Assembly: GCA_947305045.1 (NCBI GenBank)
Contig: CAMZCW010000062.1
Location: 1 to 11,259, forward strand
Direction of reading: 5' to 3'
Source of the DNA: an uncultured Bacteroidales bacterium
Lineage (GTDB): Bacteria > Bacteroidota > Bacteroidia > Bacteroidales > UBA932
DNA: 11,259 nucleotides
Positions 1 through 6,835 of the stretch are shown here, in pieces. The position numbers were made by a program, and so were the translations under genes. How positions within the stretch are numbered: the stretch's first letter is position 1; each line of letters opens with the position of its first letter. The notes under the pieces were generated by a model. The model had not been told where the DNA came from. It worked only from the letters and a program-made list of their open reading frames with translations, and ran no database searches.

Positions 1-858
1 AAAATGCTGGATATCGTGCGTTTCTGGGCTGCCAAAGGCGTGGACGGCTTCCGCTGCGACATGGTGGAGCTGGTGCCGCCGCAGTTCATGCAGTGGCTCA
101 TCGCCAGCATCAAAGCGGAGTTCCCTGAGGTCATTTTTGTGGCCGAAGTGTACGAGAAAGCCAAGTACCGCATGTATGTAGAAGAGGTAGGCTTTGACTA
201 CCTGTACGACAAATGCGGCCTGTACGACACGCTGCGGTCGGTGACCTGCTCCGGTGCGTCGGCCCGGGATATCTCGCATAACTGGCAGTTTCTGGGTCCT
301 TTACAGCCGCATATGCTCAACTTCCTGGAGAATCATGACGAGCAGCGCGTGGCTTCGGACTTTTTCTGCGGCAGCGCCCGGGCCGGGTATGCTGCCCTTG
401 CGGTGAGCGCCCTCCTCAACGACGCCCCCTTCATGCTGTACTTCGGACAGGAGGCAGGGGAGCGCGGTATGCAGCAGGAAGGCTTCAGCGGCCTGAACGG
501 ACGCACCTCCATCTTTGACTGGTGCACGGTGCCGGCGCTCAAAAACCCGGACGAAAGTGTCCTCAAGCGCTATCGCGAGGTGCTGGCGTTAGCCGGAAAG
601 CCCGCCTTTTCGGAAGGCCGCACCTTCGACCTTTGTTACTGCCAGGACCCCGCCCGCTTTAACCCGGACCGCCATTTCGCCTGGCTCCGATCAGACGGCA
701 AGGAAACCTACCTGCTTGTCTCCAACTTTGGCGAGGACTGCGACATCACCGTCCGCATCCCCCCGGAAGCACTTGACTATCTGGGAATTAAAGCCGTTCG
801 CACGGTTTACAGTCTCACGGTGAACGCCCTTGACTTCACTGTTGTCCAAGTGCAATAA
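1..858 (+). CDS. GH13 family alpha-amylase, C-terminal part (5' truncated by window edge)
   Basis: This is the C-terminal part of an alpha-amylase-type glycoside hydrolase that cleaves alpha-1,4-glucan bonds in starch, glycogen or maltodextrins. The reading frame is open from base 1, so the ATG at 4 is probably internal and the real start lies upstream of the window. Numbering from that ATG, three GH13 signatures are visible. GFRCD holds the nucleophile Asp19 (region II), FVAEVY holds the acid/base Glu48 (region III), and ENHDEQR holds the transition-state Asp112 with His111 (region IV). So all three catalytic acids are present. The last ~80 residues look like the small C-terminal beta domain that follows the barrel in this family. 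Region I and the first barrel strands are missing because of the window edge. Whether it has a signal peptide cannot be seen, so cytoplasmic or secreted location is open. The TAA stop is followed directly by a palindromic repeat and then a strong terminator. Confidence 0.92.
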   Translation, partial: KMLDIVRFWAAKGVDGFRCDMVELVPPQFMQWLIASIKAEFPEVIFVAEVYEKAKYRMYVEEVGFDYLYDKCGLYDTLRSVTCSGASARDISHNWQFLGPLQPHMLNFLENHDEQRVASDFFCGSARAGYAALAVSALLNDAPFMLYFGQEAGERGMQQEGFSGLNGRTSIFDWCTVPALKNPDESVLKRYREVLALAGKPAFSEGRTFDLCYCQDPARFNPDRHFAWLRSDGKETYLLVSNFGEDCDITVRIPPEALDYLGIKAVRTVYSLTVNALDFTVVQVQ

Positions 859-895
859 CCCGTCATTCCCGGCTTGACCGGGCATCTCTTTTCAG
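859..895 (+). repeat. Palindromic dispersed-type repeat, copy A
   Basis: The 29-nt core (859-887) begins on the first base after the amylase stop codon. It folds as CCCGG, loop CTTGA, CCGGG, with an outer AT on each side separated by one mismatch. The core matches copy B (1788-1816, opposite strand) at 25 of 29 positions by my alignment. The core overlaps and is followed by TCTCTTTTCAG (885-895), which occurs again next to copy B at 1779-1789. I infer a small dispersed element of the REP/MITE type. There is no T-tract, so it is not a good intrinsic terminator by itself. Confidence 0.6.
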
Positions 896-933
896 CCGTA
901 AAATGCAATCAATTCAATATGAATCACTTACAC

Positions 934-968
934 AAAATCGCCTATGCATAATCGCATAGGTGATTTTT
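934..968. terminator. Strong hairpin terminator, probably bidirectional, between convergent genes
   Basis: AAAATCGCCTATGC (934-947) pairs with GCATAGGTGATTTT (954-967) around a 6-nt loop, giving a 14-bp stem with one G-U wobble. The arm ends are an A-run on one side and a T-run on the other (964-968), so RNA from either strand has a hairpin ending in U residues. It lies between the plus-strand amylase and the minus-strand RNA methyltransferase, where a shared terminator is expected. The rest of the 859-1043 gap, apart from repeat copy A, shows only a weak 5-bp inverted repeat (GTTCC at 992-996, GGAAC at 1004-1008). Confidence 0.85.
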
Positions 969-1043
969 GATAAATAGCTAATATTCAACTAGTTCCATTT
1001 CACGGAACATACAATCAAATCGGTCCTCCGGGCCTTCAGCATG

Positions 1044-1778
1044 TCAACGCGGTGAACCCCGGCGGCGGAATTCCGCGACGGTGATGGCGGTGGCGATGGC
1101 GGCGTTGAGGGATTCGGAGCCGGGGTCGCCGACGGGGAAGGGGGGGATGTAGAGGCGGTCGCTGACGCAGGCGGCGGTGGCGGCGGAAATACCGTTGGCC
1201 TCGTTGCCGATCACAATCACAGAAGGCCTTTCCACGCCGTTGGAGAGGCTTTTCCGGTACATATTCTCTCCGTCCAGGAAGGTGCCGTACACGTTGCCGC
1301 CAGCCTGCAAAACACGTTGGCAAAGAGCCGGGACATCCGTATAGTGGAACTTCACGCGGAAAATGGCGCCCATGGTGGCCTGTACAACCTTGGGATTAAA
1401 GACATCTACCGTATCCGGCGAAGCATATACTGCGTCGATGCCGAACCAGTCCGCAATGCGGAGTATAGTGCCCAGATTCCCCGGGTCCCGGATACCGTCC
1501 AGGGCCAGGAACAGGCCCGATGAAGGAAAAACACCCGACTCCAGGTCCGCCGGCCGCACCACTGTGGCAAGCACCGGAGAAGGGGAGGAGAGGCTGCTGA
1601 TACGGGCCATGGCGGCCTCGCCAATCTCCTCTTTCCTGTACACTTTCTCTACTTTGAAAGCGGACTTCAAGGCCTCCTGGACCAGTTTTTCACCTTCTAC
1701 CACAAAAAGTCCCTCACTTTCCCGGAATTTCTTCTGGGAGAGGGATTTGAGGAACTTGATTTCGGCATTGGTGATCAT
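1044..1778 (-). CDS. TrmH/SpoU-family RNA 2'-O-methyltransferase (RlmB-like)
   Basis: A SAM-dependent ribose methyltransferase of the SPOUT class, 244 residues, expected to act on rRNA or tRNA in the cytoplasm. The N-terminal part (about 1-75) is the small substrate-binding domain typical of RlmB-like members, with VVEGEKLVQEAL at 26-37. The knotted catalytic domain follows with the three family motifs: ALDGIRDPGNLGTILRIAD (about 92-110), VIVIGNEANGI (187-197) and the IPP...ESLNAAIATAI segment (211-232). The motif-1 residues DPGNLG and motif-3 SLN, which form the SAM pocket and the knot, are intact. Length fits the family. The exact target nucleotide cannot be told from sequence. The start ATG is preceded on its own strand by GAAAAGAGA, a purine-rich but weak ribosome site. 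It lies 58 nt after the decarboxylase stop with no TAnnTTTG promoter in the gap, so it is probably co-transcribed with that gene. Repeat copies B and C fill the gap. Confidence 0.9.
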   Translation of the reverse strand: MITNAEIKFLKSLSQKKFRESEGLFVVEGEKLVQEALKSAFKVEKVYRKEEIGEAAMARISSLSSPSPVLATVVRPADLESGVFPSSGLFLALDGIRDPGNLGTILRIADWFGIDAVYASPDTVDVFNPKVVQATMGAIFRVKFHYTDVPALCQRVLQAGGNVYGTFLDGENMYRKSLSNGVERPSVIVIGNEANGISAATAACVSDRLYIPPFPVGDPGSESLNAAIATAITVAEFRRRGSPR

Positions 1779-1836
1779 TCTCTTTTCAGATGCCCGATCA
1801 GGTCGGGCATGACGGGGTATTAGGCGGGCATGACGG
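1779..1836 (-). repeat. Palindromic dispersed-type repeat, copy B plus half copy C
   Basis: Copy B (1788-1816, read on the minus strand) shares 25 of 29 positions with copy A at 859-887 but lies in the opposite orientation. Its stem is perfect: ATGCCCGA and TCGGGCAT around loop CCTGA (8 bp). Compared with copy A, one stem pair changes from G-C to A-T on both sides, a compensatory change. A partial copy C, CCGTCATGCCCG on the minus strand (1825-1836), begins on the first base after the decarboxylase stop codon and forms a 12-bp direct repeat with 1804-1815. TCTCTTTTCAG at 1779-1789 is shared with the edge of copy A. The whole block sits between two genes that look co-transcribed. Confidence 0.6.
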
Positions 1837-3234
1837 CTAATACCCTAAGGTTTTAAGCATGGACTCCGCGGTCTGTTCTTCTGCGAAGATGCTGGTGACC
1901 AGGTTGCCTTCCTTGTCCCGGTCGATGAGGATGTGCTTGGGAGAAGGCATGAGGCAGTGCTTGATGCCTCCGTAGCCGGAAATGGCCTCCTGGTATGCAC
2001 CGGTATGGAAAAAGCCGATATACAGGTTTTCCCGGCGGCTGCGGATGGTGGGCAGGAAGATGGCGTTGGCGTGATAGTCCGCATTGTAGAAATCCTGGCT
2101 GTCGCAGGTGAGACCGCCCAGGAACACCCGCTGGTATTCGTCGTTCCACTTGTTCACGGGAAGCAGGATAAAGCGCTGGTTCAGGCCCCAGGTGTCCGGC
2201 AGGCAGGTCATGAAAGAATTGTCTATCATGTACCACTTTTCGCGGTCGTTCTGCTGTTTGATGTCCAGGATTTTGAAAATGGTGGCACCGCTTTCTCCTA
2301 CGGTGAAACTGCCGAATTCCGTGAAGATATCCGGCTCCGGCACGCCGTAAGAATTGCAGGTGACTTTAATCTGGTTGATGATTTCCTCCACCATGTATTC
2401 GTAGTCGAAATCCTGGGCCAGGGAAGTCTTGTTGGGCAGGCCGCCGCCTATGTTCAGGCTGTCCAGTTCCGGGCAGATGGCCTTGAGTTCACAATACACC
2501 TTGACGCACTTGGAAAGTTCGTTCCAGTAATAGGCCGTATCCCGGATACCCGTGTTGATGAAGAAATGCAGCATCTTGAGGTGGAAGTTGGGATACTTGG
2601 CCACGGTGTTCTGGTAGAACTTGAGGATGTCCGAGTAGCGGATACCCAGGCGGGAGGTATAGAAGTCGAAATTGGGTTCCTCCTCAGAGGCAATACGGAT
2701 GCCCATCATGGTATCCTCCTCGATAAGGTCTGCCAGGTCTTCGAACTCGTTCTTGTTGTCCAGTACGGGAATGATGTTTTTCCAGCCCTCCTTGCGCAGG
2801 GCGGCGATGTTCTCGATGTACTGGGGGCGTTTGAAGCCGTTGCAAATGACATACAGTTTGTCTTTCTTCACGGAACCGTCCTTTTCCAGGGCCCGGATAA
2901 GGTCCAGGTCATAGGCCGACGAGGTTTCCAGGTGAATGTCGTTCTTGAGGGCCTCGTGCACCACAAAGGCGAACTGGGAACTCTTGGTGCAGTAGCTGTA
3001 GTGGTACTGCCCCCGGTAATCGGCCTTGGCCATGGCCACCTTGAACAGACGCTTGGCCCGCTGGATTTGCGACGAAATCTTGGGTAAGTACGTGAGCTTT
3101 AGCGGAGTACCGTACTTATCGATGATTTCCATCAGGTCAATGTCATTGAACATCAGGTTACCGTCCACCACCATGAATTCGTCCTGCGGGAAATCGAAGG
3201 TCTGGTCAATTAGGTCGATGTACTTGTTTTTCAT
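1837..3234 (-). CDS. Fold III PLP-dependent decarboxylase, arginine decarboxylase-like (Bacteroidetes type)
   Basis: A 465-residue protein related to the alanine-racemase-fold (fold III) basic amino acid decarboxylases. The likely reaction is decarboxylation of arginine to agmatine for polyamine synthesis; substrate is inferred from my recollection of similar Flavobacteriia/Bacteroidetes proteins annotated that way. Visible features in order: the PLP-binding lysine is probably Lys84 in HYSYCTKSSQ, a variant of the usual YAVKAN; ETSSAYDLD (about 103-111) matches the second barrel strand motif; the phosphate-binding glycine turn is LNIGGGLPN; TEFGSFTVGESG corresponds to the E-x-G-R-x-x-V segment; and GGLTCDSQDFYN carries the Cys-Asp pair that completes the active site of the dimer partner in this fold. 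It is far shorter than classical SpeA (above 600 residues) and longer than carboxynorspermidine decarboxylase NspC (roughly 380), so neither symbol is assigned. The start follows GTTATTGAGGG and has its own promoter. It is the first gene before the RNA methyltransferase. Confidence 0.85.
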   Translation of the reverse strand: MKNKYIDLIDQTFDFPQDEFMVVDGNLMFNDIDLMEIIDKYGTPLKLTYLPKISSQIQRAKRLFKVAMAKADYRGQYHYSYCTKSSQFAFVVHEALKNDIHLETSSAYDLDLIRALEKDGSVKKDKLYVICNGFKRPQYIENIAALRKEGWKNIIPVLDNKNEFEDLADLIEEDTMMGIRIASEEEPNFDFYTSRLGIRYSDILKFYQNTVAKYPNFHLKMLHFFINTGIRDTAYYWNELSKCVKVYCELKAICPELDSLNIGGGLPNKTSLAQDFDYEYMVEEIINQIKVTCNSYGVPEPDIFTEFGSFTVGESGATIFKILDIKQQNDREKWYMIDNSFMTCLPDTWGLNQRFILLPVNKWNDEYQRVFLGGLTCDSQDFYNADYHANAIFLPTIRSRRENLYIGFFHTGAYQEAISGYGGIKHCLMPSPKHILIDRDKEGNLVTSIFAEEQTAESMLKTLGY

Positions 3235-3262
3235 CCCTCAATAACTGTATTAAAAAATCACG

Positions 3263-3270
3263 CAAATATA
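3263..3270 (-). promoter_or_regulatory. Bacteroidetes-type -7 element for the decarboxylase-methyltransferase unit
   Basis: On the minus strand this reads TATATTTG, an exact TAnnTTTG match. The predicted transcript start would fall near 3257, leaving a leader of roughly 20 nt before the ATG at 3234. No clear TTG -33 element is visible at the usual distance. Confidence 0.55.
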
Positions 3271-3274
3271 AGTA

Positions 3275-3290
3275 AAAAGTATTACTTTTG
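3275..3290 (+). promoter_or_regulatory. -7 element of tamL promoter overlapped by a 15-bp palindrome
   Basis: TACTTTTG (3283-3290) is an exact TAnnTTTG match on the plus strand, only 5 nt before the tamL ATG. It overlaps the palindrome AAAAGTA-T-TACTTTT (3275-3289). The palindrome could be an operator acting on both divergent promoters, but A/T-rich symmetry of this size can also arise by chance. No convincing -33 element is seen. If this promoter is used, the tamL message would have almost no leader. Confidence 0.45.
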
Positions 3291-3295
3291 TAAGG

Positions 3296-5494
3296 ATGAA
3301 ACGGTGGAAAGTCATATTTCTTTGCATTTGTGCGGTTCTGGCAGGCGCATGCAGCGTCACCCGTTCGCTCAAAGACGGGGAATATCTCCTCCGGAAAAAC
3401 CAGGTAAAGGTGGACGATCCCAGCTTCGACGCCGGCAGCCTCATGTCCTATATCGCCCAAAAACCCAATTCGTATCTGCTGGGCGTCAACCCGCTTCTGT
3501 CTGTGTACAACTGGGGCGGTGAAGGCAAAACCAAAATGGCCAGATTCGTGCAGAGCGTAGGGGTGGAGCCCGTGGTGTATGACCCTTCACTGGTGGAAAA
3601 AAGCATCAGCAGCATTGCCAATCACCTGCGTTATATCGGTTATTACGGTTCCCAGGTAGAAAGCCAGGTACAAGTAAAAGGCCGGAAGGTGTACGTGTTT
3701 TATTATGTCGCCCTGGGCAAACGCTACACCATCAGCGCCATTGACTATGTTCTCCCGGAATACGGCACCATCAGGCAGGAATTCATGGAAGACCTTCCCC
3801 ACAGCATAGTAGCAGCAGGGGACTACCTGTCCGAAGAACAACTGGAAAAGGAAGCGGAACGCAGCGCCCTGATGTACCGCAACATCGGCTATTACGGCCT
3901 TACCAAAAGCTATTATCTCTTTGACGCGGATACCCTTGCGCACGACGGCACGGCCCGCCTGACCTACAGCCTCCGCGACTACGCCCTGGGAGACCCTGTT
4001 TCCACCGCCAGGCCGCACCAGAAATTCACGCTGGCGAAGGTGGATATCTCCCATCCGGAAAAACTGAAAATCCGCCGCCGCACGCTGGAGAACATGAACA
4101 CCCTGCGCCCCGGCCAGCTGTACAGCGAACAGGAAGTGAACACCACCTATACCCGTCTGGCCAACCTGGGCATGCTTTCCGGTGTAAACGTCAGTATTAG
4201 CCCCGCAACAGATAAAACCGTAAACGCGGACATCACCCTGCGAAACTCCCGTCTGCAGGCCATCAAGGCAGACCTGGAAGGTTCCTTCAACTCCACGGGG
4301 CTGTTCGGTATCTCACCGCAAATCAACTACTACCACAAAAACATTTTCCACGGAGGAGAGCGCTTGAACGTGGGTGTCAAGGGCAACTTCCAGTTCAAAC
4401 CGGGGTCCAACGCCTATTCCACGGAAGTAGGTGTTACCACCTCCATCCGTTTTCCGCAGTTCCTGGGCCTGCCCAACCGGGTGTTCAAAGGCAGCTACCT
4501 CCCCACAACAGACGTTTCCCTGGCCTTTACGTACCAGGACCGGCCGGAATTCCGCCGTACCCTCATCTCCACGGCATTTACCTATAACGGCCGCGTCGGA
4601 CAAAGCTTTTTCTACCAGTTCTCCCTGTTCCGGCTCAACATTGCCCGCCTGTTCAATATCCAGCAGGATTTCCTGGCCAAGATCATCAAGGCCAATCCCT
4701 TCATCATGAACGCCTACATGGGCCGATTCGACCACGGCATCAGCGGCACCGTGTACTATACCACCAACGCTTCGGCAGTGCCCCTTACGCCCTATCACTA
4801 CGTGCGTTTCAGTTTGGACACTTCCGGCAACCTGCTCAGCCTGTTCAACAAGGCCATGCCCGTGAACGAAGACGGAGAGCACACCATCTGGTCCACGCCT
4901 TATGCCCAATATGTGCGCGCAGAGCTCAATCTGGGCAAGACCTTCCGCTTTGGCGGAGACAATGAGCACGCCATTGCCCTGCACCTGATGGCCGGTGCCG
5001 GCTACGGCTATGGCAACTCCACCACCATGCCGGTAGAAAAACAGTTCTATTGCGGCGGCTCATCGTCCATGCGCGGCTGGCAGGCCCGTACCCTTGGGCC
5101 GGGCAACTCCCAACTGATTACCCTCTTCTCCATTCCCACGCAGATTGGCGAAATGAAACTGGAAGCCAACGTAGAATACCGTTTCCCCATTGTCTGGAAG
5201 CTGGAAGGGGCGCTTTTTGCCGATGCCGGCAACATCTGGAACCTTCCCCATCCGGGCCTGGAAGAGGACGAAGATGACAAGATGGGACTCTTTGACATCA
5301 AGAACTTCGCGGGTTCTATCGGCCTGGACTGGGGACTGGGCATTCGCGTAAACCTGGGCTTCCTCCTCATTCGAGTCGATGCCGGCCTCCGTCTGCACGA
5401 CCCTGCCCGCTCCGCCGGCAACCGCTGGGTGCCCGTCAAAGAATGGTTCCCCAAGAACTACGCCATCCATTTTGGTGTAGGTTACCCGTTTTAG
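3296..5494 (+). CDS. TamL-type lipoprotein of the BamA/TamA (Omp85) outer-membrane assembly family
   Basis: A 732-residue Omp85-superfamily protein. The N-terminus is a lipoprotein signal: a charged MKRWK, a hydrophobic core, then LAGACS with the modified cysteine at Cys19. A lipidated TamA homologue is the hallmark of TamL in Bacteroidetes, believed to work with TamB in inserting or assembling outer-membrane components. The DGEYLL segment at about 27-32 follows the lipobox, then come POTRA-like repeats over roughly residues 30-330. The rest is the membrane beta-barrel, including the GGSSSMRGW segment (587-595), which carries the conserved RG of the Omp85 lid-loop motif [V/I]RG[F/Y]. The chain ends in HFGVGYPF, with the terminal Phe expected for a barrel recognised by BAM. 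The start at 3296 is supported by the signal sequence; the next Met is about 48 residues in and would lose it. It is divergent from the decarboxylase and converges on rarA. Distinction from BamA itself rests on the lipobox. Confidence 0.9.
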   Translation: MKRWKVIFLCICAVLAGACSVTRSLKDGEYLLRKNQVKVDDPSFDAGSLMSYIAQKPNSYLLGVNPLLSVYNWGGEGKTKMARFVQSVGVEPVVYDPSLVEKSISSIANHLRYIGYYGSQVESQVQVKGRKVYVFYYVALGKRYTISAIDYVLPEYGTIRQEFMEDLPHSIVAAGDYLSEEQLEKEAERSALMYRNIGYYGLTKSYYLFDADTLAHDGTARLTYSLRDYALGDPVSTARPHQKFTLAKVDISHPEKLKIRRRTLENMNTLRPGQLYSEQEVNTTYTRLANLGMLSGVNVSISPATDKTVNADITLRNSRLQAIKADLEGSFNSTGLFGISPQINYYHKNIFHGGERLNVGVKGNFQFKPGSNAYSTEVGVTTSIRFPQFLGLPNRVFKGSYLPTTDVSLAFTYQDRPEFRRTLISTAFTYNGRVGQSFFYQFSLFRLNIARLFNIQQDFLAKIIKANPFIMNAYMGRFDHGISGTVYYTTNASAVPLTPYHYVRFSLDTSGNLLSLFNKAMPVNEDGEHTIWSTPYAQYVRAELNLGKTFRFGGDNEHAIALHLMAGAGYGYGNSTTMPVEKQFYCGGSSSMRGWQARTLGPGNSQLITLFSIPTQIGEMKLEANVEYRFPIVWKLEGALFADAGNIWNLPHPGLEEDEDDKMGLFDIKNFAGSIGLDWGLGIRVNLGFLLIRVDAGLRLHDPARSAGNRWVPVKEWFPKNYAIHFGVGYPF

Positions 5495-5519
5495 CGGGCC
5501 CCCGGCGCTCTCCGAGAGC
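5485..5519. terminator. Weak hairpins in the tamL-rarA convergent gap
   Basis: Two small hairpins lie in the 36-bp gap: CCCG/CGGG (5485-5488 with 5495-5498), which includes the tamL stop, and GCTCT/AGAGC (5507-5511 with 5515-5519). Only a broken T-run follows on either strand, so this is at best a weak shared terminator. Confidence 0.3.
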
Positions 5520-5530
5520 TATCACTTTAT

Positions 5531-6832
5531 TCAAGCTTTGGGATAGTATTTGGGCCAACAGGCCTCAAGGTAGGCGCGGAGGGCGTTTTCGTGCTTGTTG
5601 GGCTGCGGCTCGTAGAATACGGTGCCGCGGAGTGCATCCGGCATAAATTCCATATCGGCAAAATGCCCGGGATAGTCGTGGGCATATTTATAGCCGTCGC
5701 TGTAGCCCAGTTCTTCCATGAGTTTGGTGGGAGCATTGCGGATGGCGAGGGGAACCGGCAGATTGCCCGTTTCCCGCACCTTGGCCAAGGCATTCTCCAA
5801 GGCCATATAGGAGCCGTTGCTCTTGGGCGATGACGCCAGATAGACCGTCGTCTCCGCCAACGGAATCCGCCCCTCCGGCATACCAATCTTACTGACCACC
5901 TCAAAGCAGGCATTGGCCAGCAGCAGCGCGTTGGGATTCGCGAGCCCCACGTCCTCTGAGGCGCTCAGGCACAGCCTCCGGGCAATGAACAGCGGATCCT
6001 CGCCGCCGTCAATCATGCGTGCCAGATAGTAAATAGCCGCATTGGGGTCACTACCGCGGATACTCTTGATGAAGGCCGATATAATATCGTAATGCATCTC
6101 GCCATCCTTGTCGTAGATGGCCATGTTCTCCTGCACGGAAGCCGTGACAGAGGCATTGTCAATGACGATAGGGGACTGCCCGCTCAAGGCATCCACCACC
6201 AGTTCCAGCACGTTGAGCAACTTGCGGGCATCGCCCCCGCTGTAGCGCATAAGCGCCTCACTTTCATGTACTTGGATATCTTTCTCCCGGAGCAGGACAT
6301 CCTCCTTGAGCGCACGGTCCAGCAGCGTCTGTAAATCACGCTTTTCCAGCGACTTAAGCACAAAAACCTGGCAACGGGAGAGCAGGGGGGTAATCACCTC
6401 GAAGGAAGGGTTCTCCGTAGTGGCGCCAATCAGGACGATGGTGCCGTTTTCCACCGCCCCCAGCAGGGCATCCTGCTGCGCTTTGTTGAAGCGGTGTATT
6501 TCGTCAATGAAAAGAATGGGCGCGCCCTTTTGCTGAAAGAGGGAATTTCCCCGCGCCTTGTCAAAAACCTCCCGGACATCCTTGACGCCCGCCGTTACCG
6601 CCGACAGCGTGTAAAAATCGCGGTCCAGCGTTTCTGCAATGATATGGGCCAGCGTGGTTTTTCCTACGCCGGGAGGCCCCCAGAGGATGAACGAACTCAG
6701 GTTACCGCTCTCGATCATTTTCCTCAGGATACAACCTTCTCCCACCAGGTGGCGCTGTCCCACATACTGGGCCAGCGTGCGGGGACGCATGCGCTCGGGA
6801 AGGGGAGGGAGCAGGGTAGAGGAGGCACTCAT
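5531..6832 (-). CDS. rarA: Replication-associated recombination protein A (RarA/MgsA), AAA+ ATPase
   Basis: A 433-residue AAA+ ATPase of the RarA/MgsA/WRNIP1 family, related to clamp-loader subunits and RuvB. It acts at stalled replication forks with SSB and at single-strand DNA ends. Motifs seen: the N-terminal PLPERMRPRTLAQYVGQ segment (10-26) typical of the family; Walker A GPPGVGKTT (52-60); Walker B ILFIDEIHR (106-114); sensor 1 GATTEN (136-141); and the arginine-finger LSRC (151-154). Sensor 2 is in YSGGDARKLLN. The C-terminal half (about 240-433) is the oligomerisation region, with ISAFIKSIRGSDPNAAIYYLARMI and the family's HDYPGHFADMEFMPD segment near the end. Length is usual and nothing is missing. 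The ATG lies 3 nt after the stop of the upstream acetyltransferase-like gene, so translation is probably coupled and the two share the promoter at 7991-7998. Confidence 0.96.
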   Translation of the reverse strand: MSASSTLLPPLPERMRPRTLAQYVGQRHLVGEGCILRKMIESGNLSSFILWGPPGVGKTTLAHIIAETLDRDFYTLSAVTAGVKDVREVFDKARGNSLFQQKGAPILFIDEIHRFNKAQQDALLGAVENGTIVLIGATTENPSFEVITPLLSRCQVFVLKSLEKRDLQTLLDRALKEDVLLREKDIQVHESEALMRYSGGDARKLLNVLELVVDALSGQSPIVIDNASVTASVQENMAIYDKDGEMHYDIISAFIKSIRGSDPNAAIYYLARMIDGGEDPLFIARRLCLSASEDVGLANPNALLLANACFEVVSKIGMPEGRIPLAETTVYLASSPKSNGSYMALENALAKVRETGNLPVPLAIRNAPTKLMEELGYSDGYKYAHDYPGHFADMEFMPDALRGTVFYEPQPNKHENALRAYLEACWPKYYPKA

Positions 6833-6835
6833 ACG

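Noticed and set aside
859..895. Repeat copy A as the intrinsic terminator of the amylase gene
   Set aside because: The stem is short with a mismatch and has no T-tract directly after it; the hairpin at 934-967 is a much better terminator.
992..1008. GTTCC/GGAAC inverted repeat downstream of the methyltransferase gene
   Set aside because: Only five base pairs around a 7-nt loop with no T-run; not distinguishable from chance.
1078..1190. G-rich run with repeated GGCGGTGG/GGCGG-like units, considered as a tandem repeat or G-quadruplex region
   Set aside because: It lies inside the methyltransferase gene, where it encodes the Ala-rich conserved C-terminal motif; the pattern follows from GCC/GCG and ACC codon use.
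1933..3087. A 384-codon open frame on the plus strand opposite the decarboxylase gene
   Set aside because: It is fully antisense to a gene with clear catalytic motifs, its product shows no domain or plausible start site, and long stop-free antisense frames are expected in G/C-rich coding DNA.
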